Part shown: positions 25,050-32,221 of the stretch, piece after piece
Position numbering within the stretch: the first letter of the stretch is position 1
How the letters are laid out: each line of letters starts with the position of its first letter
Assembly (NCBI GenBank): GCA_041441455.1
Contig: JASDTB010000011.1
Location: 1 to 32,221, forward strand
Direction: 5' to 3'
DNA: 32,221 bases
Source of the DNA: JAFIHK01 sp041441455
GTDB taxonomy: Bacteria > Bacteroidota > Bacteroidia > Bacteroidales > UBA932
The notes under the pieces: generated by a model
Told to the model about the DNA's origin: nothing
Databases searched by the model: none
Seen by the model: only the letters and a program-made list of their open reading frames with translations
Made by a program: the position numbers and the translations under genes

Positions 25050-25727
25050 ATGAACCTAAAACTAATGGCCGCAAACATTGCAGTGATGAGCTTATTGCTT
25101 GTCTCCTGCAATAACTCTTCGCAAAAGCAAGAGGAAGAAGAACAACAAACTAAAAAAGCAGATATTACACAAATGGACACAACAATTCAAGCTTTCGACA
25201 AAAGCACGCTTCCAGAAGAGCCGATGTTTGACATCGAAACAAACATGGGTACAATCAGAATCAAACTTTACAAACAAACTCCACTTCATAGAGACAACTT
25301 CGTAAAGTTAGCATCACATAAGTTTTACGATGGAATTCAATTCCATAGAGTAATCAGAGGATTCATGATTCAAGGTGGTGACCCATTGACTAAAGATACC
25401 TCATTGGTAGATAGATATGGTACAGGTGGACCTGGATACACAGTTCCTGCAGAAATCATCCCAGAGTTGAAACACAAAAAAGGTGCACTTGCAGCTGCAA
25501 GACGCGGTGACCAAGTAAATCCAAAGAGAGAATCATCGGGATCACAATTTTACATCGTTGAAGATGCAGCAGCTTGCTCTTCATTAGATGGCGATTACAC
25601 AATTTTTGGTGAGACAGTATCGGGCTTGGATGTGGTTGATAAAATCGCTGCAATCTCAACTGATAGATACGACAGACCAACAACACCTGTTGTGATTGTC
25701 TCTGTAAAACCAGTTCTAGCTAAATAG
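25050..25727 (+). CDS. Cyclophilin-type peptidyl-prolyl isomerase lipoprotein
   Basis: A 225-residue lipoprotein. The signal ends in the lipobox LLVSC with lipidated Cys20, and a polar Glu/Gln/Lys tether follows. Residues about 60-222 are a cyclophilin domain that isomerises prolyl bonds. Motifs include FDIETNMGTIRIKLY, HRDNFVKLASHKFYDGIQFHRVIRGFMIQGGDP and SSGSQFYIV. It is predicted to sit in the periplasm or outer membrane and assist folding of envelope proteins. The gene is divergent from the patatin operon. Its TAG stop is directly adjacent to the stop codon of the opposite-strand MlaF gene, with no intervening base. Confidence 0.95.
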   Translation: MNLKLMAANIAVMSLLLVSCNNSSQKQEEEEQQTKKADITQMDTTIQAFDKSTLPEEPMFDIETNMGTIRIKLYKQTPLHRDNFVKLASHKFYDGIQFHRVIRGFMIQGGDPLTKDTSLVDRYGTGGPGYTVPAEIIPELKHKKGALAAARRGDQVNPKRESSGSQFYIVEDAAACSSLDGDYTIFGETVSGLDVVDKIAAISTDRYDRPTTPVVIVSVKPVLAK

Positions 25728-26486
25728 TTAGAATTTCATTAACTCTTTAACCTTCTTGGCCATATTGGAAGCAAAGACGAATTCGTTGAGCTCCTTATGG
25801 TCGGAGGTTAAGATATCATCTTTAGAACCCTCCCAAACCTTCTGACCTTTATAGATAAAGGCTAATTTATCTCCAATTTCCATTACTGAGTTCATATCGT
25901 GTGTGTTAATCACAGTTGTGATATTGTACTCCTTTGTAATTTCGCTGATCAATTGATCAATCAATATTGAAGTGTGGGGATCGAGCCCAGAGTTTGGCTC
26001 ATCACAAAATAGGTATTTAGGATTAAGAGCGATCGCTCTTGCGATACCGACCCTCTTTTGCATTCCTCCGCTCAACTCATTAGGAAAAAGTTTATTAGAA
26101 TTAATCAGATTAACTCTTTTTAAGCAGAACTCAACTCTCTCTCTCTTCTGTTCATCGCTCCAGTCTGTAAAAAAATCCATAGGGAATCTTACATTCTCCT
26201 CAACAGTCGCAAAGTCAAACAGAGCACTCCCTTGAAACAACATCCCAATCTCCTTCCGAATCTCCTTTTTTTCCGAAAGCGGGAGCTTGTTAAAAATAAC
26301 CTTGTCGTACCAAATCTCACCTTTGTCGGGATCATGAAGTCCAACTAGAGACTTTAGGAGCACCGTCTTTCCCGACCCAGATGCCCCAATAATTAGAGAG
26401 CACTCGCCAGGTTTATATGTAATAGAGATGTCTTTCAGAACATCGTTGTCGCCAAAACTTTTATATAGATTTTTTACTGTAATCAT
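25728..26486 (-). CDS. MlaF-like ABC transporter ATP-binding protein
   Basis: A 252-residue ATPase of the MCE/Mla phospholipid transport family, cytoplasmic face. Walker A is GASGSGKT (34-41), the ABC signature LSGGMQKRVGIARAI and Walker B YLFCDEPNSGLDP. The Q-loop LFQGSALF and the H-loop INTHDMNSV are also present. The Met-containing signature LSGGM is characteristic of MlaF-type rather than generic ABC proteins. I start at 26486; a longer frame (26516) overlaps the MlaE gene and lacks family support. It follows mlaE by one base. No MCE-domain (MlaD) gene lies in the window, so the substrate-binding partner must be elsewhere. Confidence 0.92.
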   Translation of the reverse strand: MITVKNLYKSFGDNDVLKDISITYKPGECSLIIGASGSGKTVLLKSLVGLHDPDKGEIWYDKVIFNKLPLSEKKEIRKEIGMLFQGSALFDFATVEENVRFPMDFFTDWSDEQKRERVEFCLKRVNLINSNKLFPNELSGGMQKRVGIARAIALNPKYLFCDEPNSGLDPHTSILIDQLISEITKEYNITTVINTHDMNSVMEIGDKLAFIYKGQKVWEGSKDDILTSDHKELNEFVFASNMAKKVKELMKF

Positions 26487-26487
26487 C

Positions 26488-27231
26488 TTAATTAAGCATA
26501 AGTTTAGTGATGACAAGATTAACCACCAAAATCATAACACTACTTACAACAATAGCTTTCGTGCTTGAGCGGCCAACTCCCAAAGAGCCGCCAGAGGCAT
26601 AGTATCCGTAGAATGAAGCAACGCTTGTGATAACAAAGCTAAAAGCTGCCATCTTGATCATACTATAAAAGACATAATATTGTTTGAATGAGAATTGGAT
26701 TCCATCTACAAACTGACTGATATTTATTACACCTGTCATCATTATTATGATTGCACCTCCGAGTAATCCGAGGATGAAACTAAGCAACATAAGAAGAGGA
26801 TTGAAAACAGTTGCAGCGGCTATCTTAGGTAAAATCAAAAAGTTCGCTGAGTTAATTCCCATCATCTCCATTGCATCAATCTGCTCTGTGATTCTCATAC
26901 TACCAATCTCGGAAGAGATATTCGAACCCACTTTTCCAGCAAGAATCAGCGCAATCATTGTTGAACAAAATTCTAGCACGAGACTTTCACGCGCCATATA
27001 TCCAACATACATTTTTGGGATAAACGGACTTTCTAGATTATAAGCCGTTTGTAGTACAATAACAGCTCCAATGAACATCGAAATAACAGCAACGATCGGA
27101 ATCGATTCTAAAACAAGTTTTTCAACGTCTATGATAAATTGTCTCCAAAAAATCTGCTTTTTATCGGGCTTTGTGAAAACAACTTTCATCAATAGGATGT
27201 ATCGCCCGAAAAGTTCCAGTGTATTTTTCAT
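26488..27231 (-). CDS. MlaE-like ABC transporter permease
   Basis: A 247-residue inner-membrane permease of the MlaE family with about five to six hydrophobic helices. Typical segments are GAVIVLQTAYNLE, REL-type ESLVLEFCSTMIALILAGKVGSNIS, and EIGSMRITEQIDAMEMMGINSANFLILPKI, the conserved coupling region that contacts MlaF. With MlaF it should move phospholipids or related lipids between the inner and outer membrane. Its ATG overlaps the stop of the upstream PHP-like gene by four bases (ATGA), so the three genes form a tight operon. Confidence 0.93.
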   Translation of the reverse strand: MKNTLELFGRYILLMKVVFTKPDKKQIFWRQFIIDVEKLVLESIPIVAVISMFIGAVIVLQTAYNLESPFIPKMYVGYMARESLVLEFCSTMIALILAGKVGSNISSEIGSMRITEQIDAMEMMGINSANFLILPKIAAATVFNPLLMLLSFILGLLGGAIIIMMTGVINISQFVDGIQFSFKQYYVFYSMIKMAAFSFVITSVASFYGYYASGGSLGVGRSSTKAIVVSSVMILVVNLVITKLMLN

Positions 27232-28433
27232 TTTGTTTTAAATCTGGCGATAAAGTTACTCTTTTTTAGATAAAGATACCCAGCAGCTAGTAAAACAAGA
27301 AAAACGATTCTTTTAAATAACATCATTGTCTTGTCTAAATCAGCGCCAATCAACATCGGTTTTTTACCATCAATCGACCTTAAAATTGGATTCAAAAGGT
27401 ATTCATTTCCTTCAAGATCTTGGGCATAAAACCTTACATATGAAACTTCGGATGGTATCTTATAATCTGCTGTTGACGTGTTTGCAACGGAGAGTGAATT
27501 TACACCACCGTCTGTATATACTTCTATTTTTGCCATTGATTTACTAAAGACAATCGATGCTGTATCTCCTTTCAATATTAAACTGGTAAGTCGAGGAAGA
27601 GAGTCTATTACAAATTGATCTAATGACCTACTTTGGTTGCGATACAATCCATACGACATTCCATCTCTAAGCGCTCCATAGATTAGCTGAAAATCACGAG
27701 GGGCAACTGGTATCATTGTTACTGCATTCATAATCGAACTTTGATCTTTTATCGGATTTTCTCTCTTCGCAGCAAGCATAAATGCTGCCCTTCCTGCACT
27801 TAGAGCGATATCCCACCTTTTGATAACCGATTCACTATTGTCGGAAATCTCCAAAAGATCATAATCAGTAAGTTTGGAAAACGCTCCTTTGGAATATTTT
27901 GTAATTCCCGATAAAACAACAATTTCTGCAATAGGTCTGTTTTTATGAATCATAGATTGTGATTGACCTGTTGAAAGGTAAATAGGGTAGTCGAAGAACT
28001 TCATATCAGCACCACCGATAATTAGCCTGTTTTGCCCAAGTAGATTAAAACCATGCTCGTATGAGTTGAAGTTTAGCTTATCTGTTGCATCGGCAATTTT
28101 TATGGAATGTTTATCTGAGATTGATGGGTACGTGATGCTTTTTGATCGGTAAAATGACAAAATTTTATTTTCAACCTCGTAATTAGATCCTTTAAAAATA
28201 TTTCCGCCTTTTGGCATTATATGTAGACTTGCTGCATACCACTTTGCAGAATCTAGTCCAAGATAGGGATTGTACCACTCTTGGCCCTCAAACCCTTTTT
28301 TTACAGGAAATTTATAGGAAGGAGCAAATACCCAGACAATTATTGAAAACAATAGTACTATTGATGCCACTGCCAAAACAACTCTTAAAATTGTTGTAGC
28401 AGTTTTTTTTAGTTTTTTAAACAGTAATTCCAT
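27228..28433 (-). CDS. Two-helix membrane protein with degenerate PHP-phosphoesterase-like domain
   Basis: A 401-residue protein with one helix near each end (about 14-37 and 373-389), so the middle should face one compartment, probably the periplasm. I do not recognise it as a named family. The central part reads like a PHP (CehA/McbA-type) phosphoesterase with its metal ligands missing. ASLHIMP (68-74) stands where LHxH is expected, ISDKHSI (105-111) where a TDH is expected, and YEHG (125-128) where the metal-binding Glu lies. VVLSGI (172-177) replaces an NHP, and AAKREN (221-226) replaces an SDxH. LLEISDN...RWDIALSAGR keeps the fold signature. I chose the ATG at 28433 over 28487. It is the first gene of an operon with mlaE and mlaF. 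The PHP link is inference from motif spacing. Confidence 0.6.
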   Translation of the reverse strand: MELLFKKLKKTATTILRVVLAVASIVLLFSIIVWVFAPSYKFPVKKGFEGQEWYNPYLGLDSAKWYAASLHIMPKGGNIFKGSNYEVENKILSFYRSKSITYPSISDKHSIKIADATDKLNFNSYEHGFNLLGQNRLIIGGADMKFFDYPIYLSTGQSQSMIHKNRPIAEIVVLSGITKYSKGAFSKLTDYDLLEISDNSESVIKRWDIALSAGRAAFMLAAKRENPIKDQSSIMNAVTMIPVAPRDFQLIYGALRDGMSYGLYRNQSRSLDQFVIDSLPRLTSLILKGDTASIVFSKSMAKIEVYTDGGVNSLSVANTSTADYKIPSEVSYVRFYAQDLEGNEYLLNPILRSIDGKKPMLIGADLDKTMMLFKRIVFLVLLAAGYLYLKKSNFIARFKTK

Positions 28434-28492
28434 TTCTAAATAATATGATAAGCGTATTTTGCTTAAATTCGCGACAAATTTAATCAAAGGAA

Positions 28493-29755
28493 TTGAACTT
28501 TATTTATAATACAGGTCTGCGCCTCTATCTTACGGCAGCTAAATTCATGTCGCCTTTTAATAATAAGGCGAAATTATTTTACAACGGAAGGAGAGATCTT
28601 ATCTCTACTATCAAAGAGAGACTCGCTGGGAATAGTGCCAAGATAATATGGGTACATTGTTCCTCTGTGGGCGAATTCGAACAGGCGAGACCCCTTATCG
28701 AGCGACTTCGTGAGTTAAGGCCAGAGCTTAAAGTTCTTTTGACTTTCTTCTCACCATCGGGATACGAATTGCGTAAAAATTATCAGCATGCAGATTGGGT
28801 CTTTTATCTTCCAATGGACACTTCATCAAATGCAAAAGCATTTGTAGAGGCTGTAAATCCTACTGCAGTTGTCTTTATTAAATATGAGTTCTGGTACAAC
28901 TACCTCAGAGAGTTAAAGAAAAGAGGGATTCCAACCTATATAATATCTGCTATCTTTAGAAAAGATCAGATGTTTTTCCGCTGGTATGGATCGTTCTTTA
29001 GAAAAATGTTATCTGCATACCACTTAATGTTTGTTCAAGATGAGAACTCTCTCAATCTGTTAAAGAGCATTGGAATCAACAATACTGTGATTTGCGGAGA
29101 CACAAGGTTCGACAGGGTTCATGAAATAACTTCGAACAATGTCCAAATTGAGGTTGTAGAGAAGTTTGCAGATGGATTTACTACTTTGATTGCTGGTAGC
29201 TCATGGGAACCTGATGAAAAGCTTATAGCTGACTATTTTGAATCTGTTCAAAACTTAAAGCTGGTGCTTGCACCTCATGAGGTATCCCCAGATAATATTA
29301 AACGAATTGAAACTCTATTCGCCAATTATAAGGTTATAAGATATAGTCATCTTAAAGACGTGAAGATTGATCCGAGATTAGAGGCTCGTCTAAGAGAGGC
29401 TCGAATTTTAATTATCGATACAATCGGGATCTTGTCCTCTGTGTATCGTTATGCATCAGTAGCCTATGTTGGAGGTGGCTTTGGTGTGGGCATTCACAAC
29501 ATTTTGGAAGCTGCTACATATGGTGTGCCTGTGGTGTTTGGTCCTAAATTTCAAAAATTTAAAGAGGCTCGTGATCTTGTTGATTGCAAAGGAGCGTTTT
29601 CAATTAAAACACAACTCGAGCTCAACAAAGTTTTAGATGACCTTCTTATTAATGAAGAAAACCGCAAAACTGCCGGAGCAATCTGCGGTTCTTATGTAAA
29701 AGAGAACTTAGGTGCAACTTCAAAAATTCTGAGTCATTTAAAAATTGATTCTTAA
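28493..29755 (+). CDS. waaA: 3-deoxy-D-manno-octulosonic acid transferase (Kdo transferase), TTG start
   Basis: A GT30 family enzyme that adds Kdo to the lipid A precursor at the inner face of the cytoplasmic membrane, opening LPS core synthesis. It has 420 residues. The catalytic base is Glu61 in CSSVGEFEQARPLI. KYEFWYN (130-136), ICGDTRFDRV and the C-terminal nucleotide-binding GGGFGVGIHNILEAATYGVPVVFGP are conserved. The start is TTG at 28493. A stop codon at 28481-28483 closes the frame upstream, the next ATG (codon 19) would remove the conserved N-terminal helix NTGLRLYLTAAKF, and an AAAGGA lies just before the TTG. Its last 18 bases overlap the 3' end of the opposite-strand receptor gene. 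Confidence 0.95.
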   Translation: MNFIYNTGLRLYLTAAKFMSPFNNKAKLFYNGRRDLISTIKERLAGNSAKIIWVHCSSVGEFEQARPLIERLRELRPELKVLLTFFSPSGYELRKNYQHADWVFYLPMDTSSNAKAFVEAVNPTAVVFIKYEFWYNYLRELKKRGIPTYIISAIFRKDQMFFRWYGSFFRKMLSAYHLMFVQDENSLNLLKSIGINNTVICGDTRFDRVHEITSNNVQIEVVEKFADGFTTLIAGSSWEPDEKLIADYFESVQNLKLVLAPHEVSPDNIKRIETLFANYKVIRYSHLKDVKIDPRLEARLREARILIIDTIGILSSVYRYASVAYVGGGFGVGIHNILEAATYGVPVVFGPKFQKFKEARDLVDCKGAFSIKTQLELNKVLDDLLINEENRKTAGAICGSYVKENLGATSKILSHLKIDS

Positions 29756-32065
29756 TCCAAAATTGCTGTTAAATCCCGATCCCCAAAATCCTCTGAACGA
29801 GGCTAAATCGTGATTTTGTCCATCTTTTCCTCTCTCAATGTATTTTGTATTCAGAAGATTACTAAAGTTTAGGAATAACGATCCTGTCACTTTATTGATT
29901 TTACCATTCAACACAGCCCCAACATTAATGATTGTATGATCTGGCAATCTGAATGAATACGCCCTATCTGAAGGATTTTTTCTGTCTCTAGGCTCGAAAT
30001 CGGCATAAAGTCTTCCGTTGTATTTTGCCTCTGCATTTACAGATAGCCATTTATATGGTTTATAGTCCAAAGAGAGAGCTACTTGATTTTGAGGAGAATC
30101 TCCAACTGGTAAACCATTGCTGTAGACATTAATAACATCAATTATTTGCCCCGAATACTCATCATAGATATTTGCCGAAACATCATTCTTCCATTTCCAA
30201 TCTGCTATAGAGGCATATCCTGCTAGCGTGAAATTGTAGAGAGGTTTATATTCGGCATTAATTTCAATACCATTGTGAAGAGCATCCAGCCCCTGAATTA
30301 AGTATCTTGAGTTTGTATTATCCAGAGCCTTGTAGGGGTTAGACATTACGCTTTTATTCTTCCAATATGCTGTATACGCTGTCACCTCTGCGGAACCTCT
30401 TGCAAATGTTACTCTATATCCAATCTCTGCTAAAAGGTTTTTCTCGTTTTTAACATCTTTGGTAATGTTATTATTTCCAGACGAAAAGAATACATCTGAA
30501 TATGGCATTCTGCTATAAGATGCCGCATTGAAATAGATACTGTTAGATCTGTTCACTCTTAAAAGAGCTCCCCCTTTTAAACTGTACCCTGCAGCTGTAG
30601 CAGTCTCACTATAGATGCTATTAACATAGTTATATTGATCCCATCTGCGATTTGTACTTCCCATTACTGAGGCGCCTAACCTTAGATCCCATTTGCCCGC
30701 TGAATAAGAGATCATCGAAAAGGCAGTTAGGTGGTTTATAACTTTACCATTATTAGTTCTTATGTAGTCACCAACTCTCTTAATCGGATTTCTTCCAGCC
30801 TCTCCTGCAAGAGAGCTGTTTTTGTAGTCTTCGTACCAAAATGTTCCTCCAAGCAAATCTGTAATTCTCTCTTTTTCCCATGTTGAGTAGAACTGATAGT
30901 GGATGCCACTCTCTAGCGAAAGTGTAGGGGAGATCGTGTAGTTCATCACAGACTTTGCACCAATTTGGTAGTGACCTGCAAGATAGTCGCTGAGAATATT
31001 GAGTGACGAGCCATCAGAAGTTGCTTTATTTGCTGCAACGACAGCATCCCAATCGATTTGTCCACCTTTTTGGAAATCCAGGATTCTCTTTCCTTTAGAC
31101 TCAGACCATCTCCCACCACCGTCTCCAATAGAAAAGTAGAGGGCATTATTGATCTTTAAAGTGTTGCTGTGTTTATAAAAGTGGTTTAGAGTAAAGTATG
31201 GCTTGTGGTAGAAGTTCTCGCTCAAATTGAGTTTTTCCCCATTTAGGTATCCCCAGTTCTTATTATAGTCTAGCCCATATTGTTCAACCTCAGTTGCACT
31301 TAGACGCGCAGAGCGTTGCTGATGTCTTTCGGGCGATCCCAAAACATTAAAGAGGATAGAGTGTCTATCATTGAATTTTTTAGAGATAGAGACCAAATAG
31401 GCCCAAGAATTCACATCTGTAGCTTTTGCATAAGATTGTCCCCAAGCATAAGAGAGCATTCCCGAAACAGCCCATCCGTTTTTGTTTTCACCAGAGTTGA
31501 AGCTTATTGAACTCTTGCCAAGTCCATAGTCGGTGTAATAGTTGCCAATTGAGAAAGATGGTTTAGAAGCTGGAGTGCCTGTTATAATATTGATTGTTCC
31601 TCCTACCGAATTGTCTGATAACATCGACGCTCCAATCCCTTTTTGGACTTGAATACTGTGGGTTGCGTCGGTTAGGCCAAGCCAGTTGTTCCAAAACATA
31701 TTTCCAGTAGTTAGCCCCGAAACAGGGATTCCGTTTAGCATTACAGAGATGTTTTCTTGCTTAAATCCTCTGATGTTGATTCTCGCATCGCCATAGCTGC
31801 CAGATTCGCTTGTTGCATAAACCCCTGGAATGTCTTTTACAAGCTCAGGATAGGTGCTTCCTATTGCCTTCTTATCAATGTCTTTTCTGGACACTGTTTT
31901 GAGACGCAATGGAGTAGTTCTCTCGTTAACAAATGAAGATGATACAATGATCTCTTTTAGATTGATCTGAAGGCTGTCTTGAGCCATCAATGAGCCTGAC
32001 AGGCTCGCAAAGGTGATACCAACCAGTACCGCCCTTTGGATTTGGGTAGATTTTACTGTTTTCAT
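29738..32065 (-). CDS. TonB-dependent receptor under FMN riboswitch control; predicted flavin transporter
   Basis: A 775-residue outer-membrane receptor. The signal peptide (1-28, ending SLMA), a likely TonB box (KEIIVSSSF, 37-45), the plug domain (about 48-165) and a 22-strand-type barrel follow in order, ending FGLRINF with the terminal Phe expected for barrel insertion. Plug motifs are ELVKDIPGVYATSESGSYG, ARINIRGF, VMLNGIPV and SDNSVGGTINIITG. There is no N-terminal carboxypeptidase-like domain and no SusD partner, unlike glycan receptors. The gene is directly preceded by an FMN riboswitch, so riboflavin or a related flavin is the likely ligand. That is inference from regulation; the protein alone would only be called a TonB receptor. 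Confidence 0.9.
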   Translation of the reverse strand: MKTVKSTQIQRAVLVGITFASLSGSLMAQDSLQINLKEIIVSSSFVNERTTPLRLKTVSRKDIDKKAIGSTYPELVKDIPGVYATSESGSYGDARINIRGFKQENISVMLNGIPVSGLTTGNMFWNNWLGLTDATHSIQVQKGIGASMLSDNSVGGTINIITGTPASKPSFSIGNYYTDYGLGKSSISFNSGENKNGWAVSGMLSYAWGQSYAKATDVNSWAYLVSISKKFNDRHSILFNVLGSPERHQQRSARLSATEVEQYGLDYNKNWGYLNGEKLNLSENFYHKPYFTLNHFYKHSNTLKINNALYFSIGDGGGRWSESKGKRILDFQKGGQIDWDAVVAANKATSDGSSLNILSDYLAGHYQIGAKSVMNYTISPTLSLESGIHYQFYSTWEKERITDLLGGTFWYEDYKNSSLAGEAGRNPIKRVGDYIRTNNGKVINHLTAFSMISYSAGKWDLRLGASVMGSTNRRWDQYNYVNSIYSETATAAGYSLKGGALLRVNRSNSIYFNAASYSRMPYSDVFFSSGNNNITKDVKNEKNLLAEIGYRVTFARGSAEVTAYTAYWKNKSVMSNPYKALDNTNSRYLIQGLDALHNGIEINAEYKPLYNFTLAGYASIADWKWKNDVSANIYDEYSGQIIDVINVYSNGLPVGDSPQNQVALSLDYKPYKWLSVNAEAKYNGRLYADFEPRDRKNPSDRAYSFRLPDHTIINVGAVLNGKINKVTGSLFLNFSNLLNTKYIERGKDGQNHDLASFRGFWGSGFNSNFGLRINF

Positions 32066-32070
32066 AAATT

Positions 32071-32176
32071 ACTTCTTCCTTCCAGACTTTAACTGTCGGT
32101 ACCGTAGTTTCAAACGGTTCTGCCTTTCGGCTCGCGGACTATACCGCCGATCGGGAATTACACCCTGCCCTGAAGT
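32071..32176 (-). promoter_or_regulatory. FMN riboswitch (RFN element)
   Basis: Read on the minus strand, this 106-nt stretch carries the RFN consensus blocks in order: AGGGCAGGGTGTAATTCCC, then CGGCGGTATAGTCCGCGAGCC, then GGCAGAACCGT paired with ACGGTACCGACAG, then AAAGTCTGGA and GGAAGAAG. P1 closes with ACTTC (complement of 32172-32176) against GAAGT (complement of 32071-32075). The aptamer appears complete. Its 3' end is five bases (AATTT) from the ATG at 32065, and the purine-rich GGAAGGAAGAAG of the 3' strand is the only candidate ribosome-binding region. There is no separate terminator or anti-terminator. Binding of FMN should therefore repress translation of the receptor directly. Confidence 0.95.
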
Positions 32177-32189
32177 TTATTTTCGGCCG

Positions 32190-32219
32190 CAAAAATATGT
32201 AAAATTTTGATACCGCAAA
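32190..32219 (-). promoter_or_regulatory. Bacteroidetes-type promoter for riboswitch-receptor transcript
   Basis: On the minus strand, TTTG (complement of 32216-32219) is followed after 18 bp by TATTTTTG (complement of 32190-32197), an exact TAnnTTTG. Transcription should start around 32183, a few bases ahead of the aptamer's P1 stem. The riboswitch, promoter and receptor thus form one complete unit. Only two bases of window remain beyond the -33 box. Confidence 0.7.
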
Positions 32220-32221
32220 AA

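Noticed and set aside
28463..28483. 7-bp inverted repeat TTAAATT/AATTTAA between the PHP-like gene and waaA
   Set aside because: Short and entirely A/T in an AT-rich spacer; not distinguishable from chance without comparison to relatives.
32071..32176. TPP or cobalamin riboswitch, both common before TonB receptors in this phylum
   Set aside because: The conserved blocks (AGGGC...AATTCCC, GTCCGCGAGCC, CCGACAG, AGTCTGGA) are those of the RFN element, not of the THI or B12 boxes.

Overview
The window is a chromosomal segment from a member of the Bacteroidota, most likely the order Bacteroidales. I infer this from protein families typical of that phylum: large TonB-dependent receptors, an EnvC-like LytM protein, a TGS/ThrRS-like nucleoside kinase and an ECF sigma factor followed by a beta-barrel fusion. 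Several upstream regions also carry the Bacteroidetes promoter pattern TTTG, about 18-22 bp, then TAnnTTTG. Gene density is very high and no gene-free stretch exceeds 300 bases. I see no rRNA, tRNA, CRISPR array, insertion sequence or prophage. Apart from the sequence gap and tandem repeat at the left end, this looks like core chromosome.

Layout, left to right. Positions 1-225 hold a 100-base N gap and a 13-bp tandem repeat. A minus-strand operon runs panC-panD-flippase-like membrane protein. It is divergent from an adenosine kinase gene, which ends in a clear terminator. An outer-membrane beta-barrel receptor follows. A deoxynucleoside kinase (minus) then faces away from a plus-strand run of pcm, an MBL hydrolase, a lytic transglycosylase, uvrA and a TGS-domain nucleoside kinase. 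Next, on the minus strand, come a TPR protein and a catalytically degenerate EnvC-like protein. On the plus strand are an ECF sigma factor with its membrane-anchored beta-barrel partner and a family 2 glycosyltransferase. A minus-strand operon then runs patatin/BamA-like protein, flippase, dut and murF. A cyclophilin lipoprotein is followed by a minus-strand operon of a degenerate PHP-like membrane protein, MlaE and MlaF. The window closes with waaA (Kdo transferase) on the plus strand and a TonB-dependent receptor on the minus strand.

Much of the content concerns the cell envelope: murF, flippase, GT2, waaA, MlaEF, EnvC, lytic transglycosylase, patatin, outer-membrane barrels and the sigma/anti-sigma-like pair. 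The rest is cofactor, nucleotide and repair housekeeping (panC, panD, adenosine kinase, dNK, dut, pcm, uvrA).

The most notable item is at the right edge. A full FMN riboswitch (RFN element) with its own promoter sits directly in front of a TonB-dependent receptor. This predicts an outer-membrane receptor for riboflavin or a related flavin, with the aptamer ending only five bases from the start codon. Second is the Mla-type operon led by a two-helix membrane protein that looks like a PHP phosphoesterase stripped of its metal ligands. Third is the sigma factor partner, a single polypeptide that appears to join an inner-membrane helix to a C-terminal outer-membrane barrel.
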